A stretch of DNA of 64,000 nucleotides from Enterococcus termitis (GTDB lineage Bacteria; Bacillota; Bacilli; Lactobacillales; Enterococcaceae). Location: positions 124,001-188,000 of the forward strand of contig NZ_MIJY01000043.1 of the NCBI RefSeq assembly GCF_001730305.1, in the 5' to 3' direction. The notes below the pieces were generated by a model. The model saw only the letters and a program-made list of their open reading frames with translations, made no database searches and was not told the origin of the DNA. The translations under genes and the position numbers were made by a program. This document shows positions 27,770-36,723 of the stretch, piece by piece; the stretch's first letter is position 1, and the number at the start of each line of letters is the position of its first letter.

Positions 27770-28207
27770 GTGGAAAAACCATCAAAAGAAGAGTTGAAAG
27801 AGAAATTAACGGATATCGAATATGCAGTTACGCAGCAAAATGCAACAGAACGTCCTTTTTCTGGCAAGTATGATGATTTTTATCAAGACGGGATTTATGT
27901 TGATGTCGTTAGCGGTGAGCCGCTCTTTAGTTCGACTGACAAATATGATGCAGGATGCGGCTGGCCGTCATTTACTCACCCAATAGAAAAACGAGGAGTC
28001 AAAGAAAAGGCTGATTTTTCTTTAGGGATGCATCGAGTTGAGGTGCGAAGTAAAGAAGCAGATTCTCATTTAGGACATGTTTTCACCGATGGCCCCCAAG
28101 ATCAAGGCGGTTTACGTTATTGTATCAATGCAGCTGCTTTACGATTTGTTCCTGTGGAAGACTTAGAAAAAGAGGGCTATGGAGAATATAAATCTCTATT
28201 TGAATAA
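27770..28207 (+). CDS. msrB: Methionine-R-sulfoxide reductase MsrB
   Basis: This 145-residue enzyme starts with GTG behind GAGGGTG. SelR-domain motifs are [23 protein letters not shown] and the catalytic [14 protein letters not shown]. The Cys-x-x-Cys zinc pairs found in many MsrB proteins are absent. It reduces methionine-R-sulfoxide in proteins during oxidative stress. The gene is monocistronic with a strong terminator. Confidence 0.95.
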   Translation: MEKPSKEELKEKLTDIEYAVTQQNATERPFSGKYDDFYQDGIYVDVVSGEPLFSSTDKYDAGCGWPSFTHPIEKRGVKEKADFSLGMHRVEVRSKEADSHLGHVFTDGPQDQGGLRYCINAAALRFVPVEDLEKEGYGEYKSLFE

Positions 28208-28219
28208 TGATCAAACTGA

Positions 28220-28262
28220 GGCAGAAAGATAACTTTTTGAGTTATCTTTCTGCCCTATTTTT
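28220..28262 (+). terminator. Terminator after msrB
   Basis: GGCAGAAAGATAACT (28220-28234) pairs with AGTTATCTTTCTGCC (28240-28254), then CTATTTTTTT. Confidence 0.92.
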
Positions 28263-28348
28263 TTATTATAAAAACAATCGTTATTTATTTTAACAATAAA
28301 GTAGCTATAAAAATAGTTGCTATTTTAAATTATTTTTAGTATTATATG

Positions 28349-28363
28349 AATATTCTAAAAATT
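28349..28363. promoter_or_regulatory. Candidate CodY box
   Basis: AATATTCTAAAAATT differs from the CodY consensus AATTTTCWGAAAATT at two positions. It lies about 42 bases ahead of the oligopeptide-binding lipoprotein gene, near the expected promoter. Repression under nutrient-rich conditions would make sense for a peptide uptake protein. Confidence 0.5.
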
Positions 28364-28404
28364 AATATTCGGTAAGAAAATAATTGTTTATTGAGGAGAA
28401 TTAG

Positions 28405-30075
28405 ATGAAAAAAATGAAATCGACGAAATTGATAAGTGTTATGATGCTGTCAACGTTAGTGTTAGCAGCATGTGGCGGAGGCGGCAAGACCGACTCTACC
28501 AGCAGTACCGATGGTAAAAAAGCGAGTGGGGAACAGCTTTTTAGGGTCGTCGTACAACAAGAAATGCCAAGTGCGGATTTATCCTTAGCAACGAACACTA
28601 TTAGTTTTTCAGCATTGAATAATGTCTATGAAGGATTATACCGATTAGATGATAAAAGCAAACCCCAGCCGGCTGGAGCAAGTGAAATGGCGAAGAAAAG
28701 TGATGACGGACTGACATACACTTTTAAACTTAGAGAAGACGCTAAGTGGTCCAATGGAGATCCTGTAGTCGCTGCAGATTATGTATATGGCTGGCAACGT
28801 ACAGCTGATCCAAAAACAGCTGCAGAATATGCGTATATGCTTGAATTAGTGAAAAATGGTGCGGATGTTTCCGCTGGTAAAAAGGAACTTGATGAGTTAG
28901 GCATCAAGGCGATCAGTGATTACGAATTAGAAGTGACGTTAGAGCAAACAACACCATATTTTGACTATTTATTGGCATTTCCATCTTTCTTCCCGCAAAA
29001 TAAAAAAGTGGTAGAAGAACAAGGAAAAGATTATGCAACGAAGAGTGACGCGTCTGTTTACAATGGTCCATTTACACTGACTGATTTTGACGGACCTGGT
29101 ACAGATACAGAATGGTCATATACAAAAAATGATCAATATTGGGACAAAGAAACTGTTCAATTAGATAAAATTGAAGTCAAAGTGGTGAAAGAAGCACCGA
29201 CTTCGTTAAACTTATTCCAAGATGGTCAAGCAGATGATGTGATTTTAAGTGGTGAACTAGCTCAGCAAATGGCGGATGATCCAGAACTAGTGATCCAAAA
29301 AGAAGCCCGTACATCTTATCTGGAGTTTAACCAAAGAGATGCTGATTCTCCATACCACAATGAAAACCTAAGAAAAGCAATTTCTTATTCTATCGACCGC
29401 GATGCTGTGGTAGAGCGTATTTTAGGTGATGGCTCGATTGCCTCAACTGGATTAGTGCCAGAGGGAATGTCATTTTCACCAAAGGATAACAAAGACTTTG
29501 CTGAAGAAAATAAAAATGTCTTGAAAGCTGATAAAGAAGCAGCGAAAAAATATTGGGAAGCTGCGAAGAAAGAGTTAGGCATTAGTTCATTCAAATTTGA
29601 CATCGTTGGTGATGATACCGATTCAACGAAAAAAATCCTAGAATACATTCAAGGGGCAGTCAAAGAAAACTTGGATGGTGTAGATGTGACAGTAACAAAT
29701 GTACCATTTACTGTTCGTTTAGATCGTGGTAAAAATGGTGACTTTGAAGTGATCATGGGCGGTTGGGGTGCTGACTATGCAGACCCAAGCAGCTTTACTG
29801 ACTTGTTTGTAACGGGCGGAGCTTATAACAGAGGCCGTTATTCAAATGAAGAATATGATGCCTTAGTTGAAGCTTCTGGTAAAAAAGACGCTGCTGATCC
29901 TGACAAACGCTGGGACGACATGGTAGCAGCTGAAAAACTGATCCTTGATGAAATGGGTGTAGCACCAGTCTATCAAAAGGCTGAAGCGCATATGCGCAGT
30001 TCAAAAGTCAAAGGGGTTGTCGCACATGGTGCAGGTGCAACCTATGACTATAAATGGACCTATATCTCTGAATAA
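28405..30075 (+). CDS. Oligopeptide-binding lipoprotein (OppA-like, orphan)
   Basis: This 556-residue lipoprotein has a signal peptide ending in LVLAAC, with Cys at about 22 as the lipidation site, then a Gly/Ser/Thr linker. The rest is an SBP_bac_5 substrate-binding domain (KWSNGDPVVAADYVYGW, AISYSIDRDAV, RYSNEEYDALV). It should deliver oligopeptides to an Opp-type ABC importer, and relatives also bind sex pheromones in enterococci. No permease or ATPase gene is adjacent, so it must use a transporter encoded elsewhere. Own terminator follows. Confidence 0.93.
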   Translation: MKKMKSTKLISVMMLSTLVLAACGGGGKTDSTSSTDGKKASGEQLFRVVVQQEMPSADLSLATNTISFSALNNVYEGLYRLDDKSKPQPAGASEMAKKSDDGLTYTFKLREDAKWSNGDPVVAADYVYGWQRTADPKTAAEYAYMLELVKNGADVSAGKKELDELGIKAISDYELEVTLEQTTPYFDYLLAFPSFFPQNKKVVEEQGKDYATKSDASVYNGPFTLTDFDGPGTDTEWSYTKNDQYWDKETVQLDKIEVKVVKEAPTSLNLFQDGQADDVILSGELAQQMADDPELVIQKEARTSYLEFNQRDADSPYHNENLRKAISYSIDRDAVVERILGDGSIASTGLVPEGMSFSPKDNKDFAEENKNVLKADKEAAKKYWEAAKKELGISSFKFDIVGDDTDSTKKILEYIQGAVKENLDGVDVTVTNVPFTVRLDRGKNGDFEVIMGGWGADYADPSSFTDLFVTGGAYNRGRYSNEEYDALVEASGKKDAADPDKRWDDMVAAEKLILDEMGVAPVYQKAEAHMRSSKVKGVVAHGAGATYDYKWTYISE

Positions 30076-30084
30076 TGACTAACG

Positions 30085-30132
30085 AATAAGCTCGTCTAAG
30101 ATCTCGGATCTTGGTGCGGGCTTATTTTATTT
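30085..30132 (+). terminator. Terminator after oppA-like gene
   Basis: AATAAGCTCG (30085-30094) pairs with CGGGCTTATT (to 30126) with an inner AAGATC/GATCTT stem, then TTATTTAG. Confidence 0.85.
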
Positions 30133-30188
30133 AGTCAAAAGAGAACAACTTTTAGTGCTACTTGTTTTTAGTGATTTGTGTTAAAATG

Positions 30189-30202
30189 AAAACATATGTG
30201 CG
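30189..30202. promoter_or_regulatory. Weak LexA/DinR box candidate before ruvA
   Basis: AAAACATATGTGCG matches 11 of 14 positions of the Firmicute LexA site CGAACATATGTTCG. It sits about 65 bases before the ruvA ATG and just after TTAAAAT, a plausible -10. ruvAB is SOS-controlled in B. subtilis; for this organism it is a guess. Confidence 0.35.
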
Positions 30203-30266
30203 TGTATGATGCAGAATAGCGTGGCGAAAAAAATGTTAAATCAGCCACAAGTAGAAAGGTGAACAT

Positions 30267-30878
30267 ATGTACGAGTATATCCTTGGTAAAGTTACCTTTA
30301 TCAGTCCTTATTATATTGTGATAGAAACAAACGGGATCGGCTATCAAATTTCAGTCGGAAATCCATATCGTTATTCCGGAAAAACAGATCAGCAAATCAA
30401 AATCTATATTCATCAGGTCATTCGTGAAGATGCGCATACCTTATATGGATTTAGCGATTTAGATGAAAAGCAGCTCTTCTTAAAATTAATTAGTGTCTCA
30501 GGTATTGGTCCAAAGAGTGCGTTGGCGATCATGGCGTCTGAAGACCACGGTGGGTTGATCAATGCAATCGAAAATGAAGATGCTAAATACCTAACGAAAT
30601 TTCCAGGAGTAGGTAAAAAGACTGCCCAGCAGATGGTCCTTGATCTAAAAGGAAAACTAGGTGAATTAGAAACCTCAGATGCAGCAGTTGAAGCGATGGC
30701 TCAGACACCGCAAGTGTCATCCGCTAACCAAGCGTTGACTGAAGCATTAGAAGCATTAAGTGCTTTAGGTTACAGCGAAAAAGAAATCAAGAGAATTACA
30801 CCTAAATTAGAAGAATTAGGTACACAACAAACAGACGAATACTTACGCAATGCACTGAAATTAATGATGAAACGATAG
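30267..30878 (+). CDS. ruvA: Holliday junction DNA helicase subunit RuvA
   Basis: This 203-residue protein has the OB-fold amino end ([18 protein letters not shown]), two helix-hairpin-helix motifs ([15 protein letters not shown] and [16 protein letters not shown]) and the C-terminal domain III ([18 protein letters not shown]) that touches RuvB. RuvA binds four-way junctions as tetramers and loads RuvB. An AAAGGTG site precedes it. It lies 12 bases ahead of ruvB. Length is typical. Confidence 0.98.
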   Translation: MYEYILGKVTFISPYYIVIETNGIGYQISVGNPYRYSGKTDQQIKIYIHQVIREDAHTLYGFSDLDEKQLFLKLISVSGIGPKSALAIMASEDHGGLINAIENEDAKYLTKFPGVGKKTAQQMVLDLKGKLGELETSDAAVEAMAQTPQVSSANQALTEALEALSALGYSEKEIKRITPKLEELGTQQTDEYLRNALKLMMKR

Positions 30879-30890
30879 GGGGAAAGAGCT

Positions 30891-31901
30891 ATGACAGAAG
30901 ATGAAAGACTGCTATCAGCACAAAGCAGTGAAGGTGAAGAATCACTGGAAAAATCACTACGTCCGCAATTTCTCGAACAATATATCGGTCAAGATAAAGT
31001 CAAACAAGAGCTTACGATCTATATCGAAGCTGCCAGAACGCGTGAGGAAGCACTAGATCACACGCTTTTATACGGTCCTCCTGGATTGGGAAAGACCACG
31101 ATGGCGATGGTGATCGCCAATGAAATGCATGTCAATATTCGTACGACTAGCGGACCTGCTATCGAGCGTGCAGGTGATTTAGTAGCGATCCTCAATGAGC
31201 TGGAACCAGGTGATGTTTTGTTTATTGATGAAATCCATCGTTTGCCTCGTTTAGTGGAAGAAATGCTGTATTCGGCAATGGAAGATTTCTATGTAGATAT
31301 CATGGTAGGTCAAGGCACAACTGCACATCCGGTTCATTTTCCTTTACCGCCGTTTACCTTGATCGGAGCAACGACTAGAGCTGGAATGTTGTCGGCACCG
31401 CTTAGAGATCGTTTTGGGATCATTTCTCATATGGAATATTATGAAACCAAAGATTTGAAGGAAATTGTCCTGCGCTCTGCTGATATTTTTCAAACAGAAA
31501 TTGTTGAGGACGGCGCTTTTGAAATTGCTCGCCGCTCTAGAGGCACTCCCAGAATCGCCAATCGTTTATTAAAGCGTGTACGTGATTTTGCCCAAGTACA
31601 ATCTGATGGTGTGATCGATCGTTCGATCGCTGATCAAGCATTGACCTTACTTCAAGTGGATCATGAAGGATTAGATTATGTCGATCAAAAGTTGTTAAAA
31701 ACGATGATCGAATTATATGGCGGCGGTCCAGTCGGTTTAAGTACATTGGCCGTCAATATAAGTGAAGAAACTGAAACAGTAGAAGATATGTACGAACCGT
31801 ATTTGATCCAAAAAGGCTTCATTAAACGAACACCTAGAGGCCGGATTGCAACGCCGCTTGCCTATGAGCACTTTGGCTACCAAACCTACTATCAAGAATA
31901 A
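30891..31901 (+). CDS. ruvB: Holliday junction DNA helicase motor RuvB
   Basis: This 336-residue AAA+ ATPase has Walker [10 protein letters not shown], Walker [11 protein letters not shown], sensor 1 LIGATTRAG, the Arg-finger region PLRDRFG and a C-terminal winged helix ([11 protein letters not shown]). RuvB rings pump DNA through RuvA-bound junctions. It is directly behind ruvA, with a GGGGGAAAG site, and ends at a strong terminator. No defects are visible. Confidence 0.98.
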   Translation: MTEDERLLSAQSSEGEESLEKSLRPQFLEQYIGQDKVKQELTIYIEAARTREEALDHTLLYGPPGLGKTTMAMVIANEMHVNIRTTSGPAIERAGDLVAILNELEPGDVLFIDEIHRLPRLVEEMLYSAMEDFYVDIMVGQGTTAHPVHFPLPPFTLIGATTRAGMLSAPLRDRFGIISHMEYYETKDLKEIVLRSADIFQTEIVEDGAFEIARRSRGTPRIANRLLKRVRDFAQVQSDGVIDRSIADQALTLLQVDHEGLDYVDQKLLKTMIELYGGGPVGLSTLAVNISEETETVEDMYEPYLIQKGFIKRTPRGRIATPLAYEHFGYQTYYQE

Positions 31902-31908
31902 TAGAATT

Positions 31909-31956
31909 AAACTCAAACCATGGAATGCATTTCCTTTCGTGGTTTGAGTTTTTTTA
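31909..31956 (+). terminator. Terminator after ruvAB
   Basis: AAACTCAAACCA (31909-31920) pairs with TGGTTTGAGTTT (31940-31951), then TTTT. Confidence 0.9.
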
Positions 31957-32002
31957 TTGAAGAGTTATGTGAAGTGGGAGTGATGTTGAAGGAGATAATT
32001 CT

Positions 32003-32306
32003 TTGTCAGAAATAAAAAATGAATTGCAACGATTAATCGATTTTAAGAGAGACTGTCTTCAAGCAGTTTTACAGAATGGAGGTGTCTCCATGATTGAACT
32101 GATGAAAGAGTGATCGCCGTTATCCAGTAAGTGAACAAGATTTATTCGATAATTTGAGAAAACTTAGAATTAAAAATTTCCAAGTCCTATTTGTAAGACT
32201 AAACCGACTAGCAAGAAAAAAAGTCGTTATTATCTATACAGTAAACAAAGACAACCAATATACTCAAAAAAAGATAGGACGTGAAGAAAATGCACGAATT
32301 ATTTGA
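32003..32306 (+). pseudogene. Frameshifted small gene remnant
   Basis: A TTG at 32003 with AAGGAG upstream opens 36 codons (MSEIKNELQRLIDFKRD...MKE) ending at 32113. At once, in another frame, a 66-codon open stretch without a start continues to 32306 (SDRYPVSEQDLFDNLRKL, later RKKVVIIYTVNKD). The two parts read like one small protein of about 100 residues broken by a frameshift. Family unknown. It could be two unrelated chance frames. Confidence 0.4.
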
Positions 32307-32967
32307 TAGAAAAGTAAAAGTAATTCCAGCAATTATTTCTATATTATTATTAGGTGGTGCTTTTTACTCATTAGTGAATACAACGTTCATATTGAATTTT
32401 TGTATTATTTTGATTGCCGGACTGATTGGCATCTATTTGATGTATGGGTGGGATGGGATTAAGAAACTCTATTCTCCTCTAAAAAAAGGGTCGACTAAAA
32501 TCATTTTAATCGCTTATATTTTAAGCTGGGTAACATCACTTTTAGCAAAATTTTTAGCCGAATCCATTGGACAACCAACCGCAGATAATCCTATAGTGAG
32601 CCAGTTTAATCATGGTTTAGGAACAGCCCTTTCGATGTTTGGTAGAACGCTGTTTATGTTACCGGGAGAAGAAATCATCACCATGATTCCTTTGATTTTA
32701 CTTGTTCATGTAGCGCTTCATTATAATATTGAACGAAAAACAGCAATCATTGGTTCTGTTATTTTAACAAGCTTGATGTTTGGCGCATTACACTTATCGA
32801 CCTATGATTGGAATTGGTTTCAATGCTTGATAGTCATTGGTTTGACCCGAATTCCTTTTACTTGGGCAACATTAAAGACAGACTCATTGTGGGCAGGAAC
32901 CATCATTCATATCGCCTTTGATTGGCTGATTTTTATTGGTGTACTGCTTGCGAGCTTAGTGCATTAG
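32290..32967 (+). CDS. CPBP-family intramembrane protease-like protein
   Basis: I use the ATG at 32290 (MHELFDRK), since AGGA is about 10 bases upstream, whereas the GTG at 32281 is too close to it. The 225-residue product has about six or seven membrane helices. CPBP (Abi/CAAX protease) motifs are present: GEEIITMIPL, FGALHLSTYDW and GTIIHIAFDW. Such proteins are linked to prenyl processing, bacteriocin self-immunity or signalling; which applies is unknown. The gene stands alone. Confidence 0.8.
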   Translation: MHELFDRKVKVIPAIISILLLGGAFYSLVNTTFILNFCIILIAGLIGIYLMYGWDGIKKLYSPLKKGSTKIILIAYILSWVTSLLAKFLAESIGQPTADNPIVSQFNHGLGTALSMFGRTLFMLPGEEIITMIPLILLVHVALHYNIERKTAIIGSVILTSLMFGALHLSTYDWNWFQCLIVIGLTRIPFTWATLKTDSLWAGTIIHIAFDWLIFIGVLLASLVH

Positions 32968-33262
32968 TGAAAGAGAGTTACTGATAGAACATAGCGAGAA
33001 AGACGGAGACAGAAGTTTAGCTTCGAGAAATAGCAAAGAATTCATGAAAATTTGAAGAACATCAGGTGGGGACCGCTTATCATTCGTTTGTAAACTCACT
33101 GTGACACTTGGCGATTTTTATGAATTTTTTGCTTTTTTGTCATTTTTTAAAAAGTTAGGATTTGATTAGAAATAAAATCGTATGATTGGCGCGAAAAATT
33201 TTCTGCTTTTATAGTGGAAGATGTACTAGTTAATAAAAAAATCGAACGAAAGGATGGGAATT
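32968..33262. other. Intergenic region holding repeat copy D
   Basis: The gap carries copy D of the palindromic module (about 33009-33140) and, after it, an AT-rich stretch that must hold the promoter of the next gene. The first 40 bases show nothing else. Confidence 0.5.
33009..33140. repeat. Dispersed palindromic repeat, copy D
   Basis: The arms AGCAAAGAATTCATGAAAATT (33032-33052, first 20 bases matched) and AATTTTTATGAATTTTTTGC (33113-33132) are near-inverse. The core between them (33046-33126) matches the core of copy E (38657-38736) at roughly four of five positions, including GTAAACTCACTGTGA. It follows the CPBP gene. Confidence 0.6.
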
Positions 33263-34321
33263 ATGGAAAAGAATACGAGAAAAAAAGGGTTTGTATCGTA
33301 CTTAACAACGCAAGATGAAGCAGGGGTAAATATCTCTTGGGGGGCAATTATTGCAGGATTAGTTTCCTTCTTTGCGATATTCTTTACCTTAAGTTTGGTT
33401 GGCTCTGCAATTGGTTTTGGGCTAGTTAAACCGACATCAGATAATCCATTAGATGGTGTAGGAACAGGACTTATTATTTGGACAGTGGTAACATTTGTTC
33501 TTTCATTATTTTGTAGCGGCTTTATTGCAGGTGTAGCAGCACGCAGAGTTGGATTGGTTCATGGGTTTTTAACTTGGGCAACAAGCGTATTGGTATTATT
33601 AGCAGTGCTTTCTTACACAGCGATCGGTGCATTTTCAGCAATCGGCTCACTATTTGGCAACATCGCTTCGGCAACAGGCAACACAGTAGAAACAGTTGCA
33701 TCAGGTGCATCTGATGCAATCAGCAAAGGTTTTGATAAAGTAACTGATAACGTTCAATCGGTGGATACAACAGAACTTCAAGGACAAGTAGAAAAAGTTT
33801 TAAAAGATACTGATGTGAAAGAATTACAACCAGATTATTTGAAAGATCAAATGAAAGAAGCAACAGATGAAATTACAGATGCAGGAAAAGAAATCGTTAA
33901 AAATCCTGACAACTCAGATAAAATCTTCAAAGATACTGCAGATTCTTTAGAAGCAAAAGCAGAAAAAATCGGTGATTCAATCGATCGTCCGGCAATTGCG
34001 AACGCTGTAGCAAAAAACACAGATTTATCTCAAGAAGAAGCGCAACAAGCGACGGATAACATTTACAATGAATTACAAAAAGCCTCTAAAGAAGCACAAA
34101 CACAAATCGAAAAGGCTAAAACAAACCTTGAAGATGCTAAAGAAGATTTAGATGAAAATATCAAAGAAGCCAGACAAGCAGCTGAAGATGCTTCAAATAC
34201 AGTAGCCAAAGCATCTGTTTGGGGCTTTGTAGCAATGATTCTTGGTATGATCATTACCTCTCTAGCAGGATTATGGGGGGCTAATTTAGTAAAAGATCCC
34301 GTGACTGAAAGTAAATTATAA
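33263..34321 (+). CDS. Membrane protein with long coiled-coil loop
   Basis: I start at the ATG at 33263 (MEKNTRKKGF), with AAAGGATGGG upstream; an ATG at 33254 sits within the ribosome site. About 352 residues: three membrane helices in the first 130 residues with small-residue-rich packing, then about 180 Lys/Glu/Asp/Ala-rich residues predicted helical or coiled-coil (for example AKTNLEDAKEDLDENIKEAR), and a last membrane helix near 325-345. Such proteins are seen in Enterococcus as uncharacterised stress-type membrane proteins. The function is unknown. Confidence 0.75.
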   Translation: MEKNTRKKGFVSYLTTQDEAGVNISWGAIIAGLVSFFAIFFTLSLVGSAIGFGLVKPTSDNPLDGVGTGLIIWTVVTFVLSLFCSGFIAGVAARRVGLVHGFLTWATSVLVLLAVLSYTAIGAFSAIGSLFGNIASATGNTVETVASGASDAISKGFDKVTDNVQSVDTTELQGQVEKVLKDTDVKELQPDYLKDQMKEATDEITDAGKEIVKNPDNSDKIFKDTADSLEAKAEKIGDSIDRPAIANAVAKNTDLSQEEAQQATDNIYNELQKASKEAQTQIEKAKTNLEDAKEDLDENIKEARQAAEDASNTVAKASVWGFVAMILGMIITSLAGLWGANLVKDPVTESKL

Positions 34322-34380
34322 ATAAGTCATACAAAAGGATCAACATAAGTCATTACACTCGACAAAGAGAATAATAATAA

Positions 34381-34427
34381 AAAGTCCAGAGACCTTCAAG
34401 AGAACAGGGTCTCTGGACTTTTTATTT
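34381..34427. terminator. Bidirectional terminator
   Basis: AAAGTCCAGAGACC (34381-34394) pairs with GGGTCTCTGGACTTT (about 34408-34422), then TTTATTT. It serves the membrane protein gene and probably the convergent secreted protein gene. Confidence 0.9.
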
Positions 34428-34453
34428 GAAACAAGCGATAGCACTACCGAATC

Positions 34454-35758
34454 TTAAAGCTCTGCGAGATATTTATAGTTGATTTCTAAAGGAGTACCGT
34501 CTTTTACAGCGATAAAGTCAGTCTTATCTGCACCTTCATATGTGCTTTCAGTCCAAGAAAAATCAAGTTGGAAATCATCCACTTTTACTAAAGAACCCAC
34601 TTCAACATAATGAATCTCTTCTTTGTATAATTCGTAGTTTCCTTCTAATTGGCTATCAACATAATGTCTAGTGAGTACAGGAACGATATAATGAGATGAA
34701 GTTCCGGTAAAGACAACTTCATGACGACCATTTTTCTTTAATTGTGTTACCTCATTTTTATCCACACAAGCAGATGAATTTGTTCGAGTGCCGATGACTG
34801 TTCCATCTTTGAATGGTTTTGTCACATCACCTAGTAATCCTCCATTTGCTAAGTAGACACTTTCTGGTGTTGAAGACCAGTCATAGTTAGCCATATTTTT
34901 CATATTACGAGCGACTGTTACATAATTTTGAGTCAGGTTCAACGGCTCTTCATCAGAAATTTTAAAATCTGGTTTTACGTATTCTTCACGAACGACTGCA
35001 CCATGATATGCACGCAACATTTGTTTGTCCGCATGTAAAGCAGATAAAGGGCTGTTGATGTCATGAGAAATACCAGTGATTGAACTTCCGGCATCTTCCG
35101 CTTGGATATGTGCAATGATCGAACGAGCGCCAGCAACTTGACCTTCACCGATAACAGTGGCACCTTTCCAAGCATAAATATCACGATAAGCATAGATACC
35201 AGTACCATTGCTACTTACACCTTTAAGAACAGCGTCATAATAAGGTTTGATGTCATTATCACAATAAATACCATATTCTGCTCCTGATGCTTCGACAGAA
35301 CCGCCTTCCATTTGGATTTCATTTTTTACTTTCAAACCAATTTTTGAAGCAGAAGCGGTCACTTTGCCTTTACCGTATTTTGTCAGTTTAAATGCTTTGA
35401 AATAAGTACCGACATTAATAGCGACATCATCTTGTGTTTGAACCTGCATTTCGCCGTTCCCTCTTAATTCTAGCGTACATTTAGTATTAATCGAATTAAT
35501 AGTTACAGGTTTTGTGTTGTTAAGTGTAATAACGATAGAAGAAGAGCTATAGATTTTCGCTGTTTCGTTTAAAAGATACTCTCCTTTTTTCGTTGTTAAT
35601 ACATTTGTTCCATCATTTTTAGTTGTGATTGTTGCAGCATAGCCTTTCAAGTCAGTACCTTCAGTTAAAACTGAAGCTGCATCAGCTGGTTGACTGATGA
35701 AAAGACCGATTCCCAAAGCCACAAGAGCACCGCAAAATACCTTTTTCAAACTCACCAT
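34454..35758 (-). CDS. Secreted beta-helix-like protein of unknown role
   Basis: I start at 35758 (MVSLKKVFCGAL) because AGAGGA lies 8 bases upstream; the ATG at 35767 overlaps that site. About 434 residues: a signal peptide (1-27, ending PADAA), then short repeating beta strands (ITLNNTKPVTINSI, TLELRGNGEM, VTASASKIGLKVKNE, GSVEASGAEYGIYCDN) that read like a right-handed parallel beta-helix, followed by a C-terminal domain. No wall-anchor motif is present, so it is either released or bound by an unseen means. No family assigned. Confidence 0.75.
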   Translation of the reverse strand: MVSLKKVFCGALVALGIGLFISQPADAASVLTEGTDLKGYAATITTKNDGTNVLTTKKGEYLLNETAKIYSSSSIVITLNNTKPVTINSINTKCTLELRGNGEMQVQTQDDVAINVGTYFKAFKLTKYGKGKVTASASKIGLKVKNEIQMEGGSVEASGAEYGIYCDNDIKPYYDAVLKGVSSNGTGIYAYRDIYAWKGATVIGEGQVAGARSIIAHIQAEDAGSSITGISHDINSPLSALHADKQMLRAYHGAVVREEYVKPDFKISDEEPLNLTQNYVTVARNMKNMANYDWSSTPESVYLANGGLLGDVTKPFKDGTVIGTRTNSSACVDKNEVTQLKKNGRHEVVFTGTSSHYIVPVLTRHYVDSQLEGNYELYKEEIHYVEVGSLVKVDDFQLDFSWTESTYEGADKTDFIAVKDGTPLEINYKYLAEL

Positions 35759-36039
35759 TTTATCCATCCTCTATTTGTTTTTTTGCTAATGCATAATGAT
35801 TAACAATGCATTGAATATAACACAAAATAGCTTGTTGTTTTTTCTTATATTTCGTTATTTGTTAAAAATTTTGATAAAAAAATCTTTTTTAATTCTTTTT
35901 TTATTATTATTTATTTTAAAAATAAAACACATTACGAAGCTGAAAGCTTTAATAATCTCTAAAAATGATGCGGTAATCTTATATTTTTACTCTATAATTT
36001 GGTATGATGAACCTATCTAAAAAAAGCGAGGATAAAACT

Positions 36040-36615
36040 ATGAGCGAAGCACAGATCACCAAAAAAGCAATTTCATCTGCATTGATCGAATTATGTGGAC
36101 GGAAATTATTTAGTAAAATCAGTGTTCAAGATATTACCAGAGAAGTTGGCTTGAATCGTCAAACGTTTTACTATCATTTCACAGATAAAAATGATTTACT
36201 GCGTTGGATATATACGCATGATGCATTGATCTATTTAGATTCTGCCGATATCAGTATCGATAATTGGGAGGAACAGGCGTTAAAGATGCTTAAAACGATC
36301 CAAGAAAAAAGTGATTTCTATTACAATACTGTTACTTCGGATTCTGAAATATTGAGAGCGTGCTTTTCTGGGATCACCAATAAATTGTTTATTCATTTAT
36401 TTGAACAGATGGATAAAGAAAAGCAATTACTTCCAGAGGATAAAGAATTTTATGCACGTTTCTTTTCTTATGGTTGCAGCGGTGTTTTGATCGAATGGAT
36501 TCTAGGAAGCTATAAAGAATCACCATTAGAAATAGCGACACAGCTGTTTCGTTTAGCTAAAGATACGGAATTTTTCTCATATCGTCTTTATGCTCAGGAA
36601 AATGAGCTAATGTGA
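36040..36615 (+). CDS. TetR-family regulator (DhaS-like)
   Basis: The start at 36040 (MSEAQITKKAI) has GCGAGGA upstream; the frame extends to 36004 without a ribosome site. About 191 residues. The TetR helix-turn-helix is SVQDITREVGLNRQTFYYHFTDKNDL (core VGLNRQTFYYHF); the C-terminal half resembles the DhaS/TetR_C_8 type. A TATAAT box at 35993-35998 precedes it. It sits 108 bases ahead of the oleate hydratase gene, same strand, so it probably regulates that gene in response to fatty acids; that is inference. Confidence 0.85.
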   Translation: MSEAQITKKAISSALIELCGRKLFSKISVQDITREVGLNRQTFYYHFTDKNDLLRWIYTHDALIYLDSADISIDNWEEQALKMLKTIQEKSDFYYNTVTSDSEILRACFSGITNKLFIHLFEQMDKEKQLLPEDKEFYARFFSYGCSGVLIEWILGSYKESPLEIATQLFRLAKDTEFFSYRLYAQENELM

Positions 36616-36723
36616 CAAATAGCTCAGAGTGTCTAAAAAGGGGACGGAATGGAAAGGCTATCACAAGACTTTTCTAAAGAATCATTGTACGCTAGGTTCA
36701 TAAAATGAATCGGAGGGATTCTC

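Noticed and set aside
28401-28598. Minus-strand frame over the lipoprotein start
   Set aside because: It is a shadow of the OppA-like gene's signal peptide codons.
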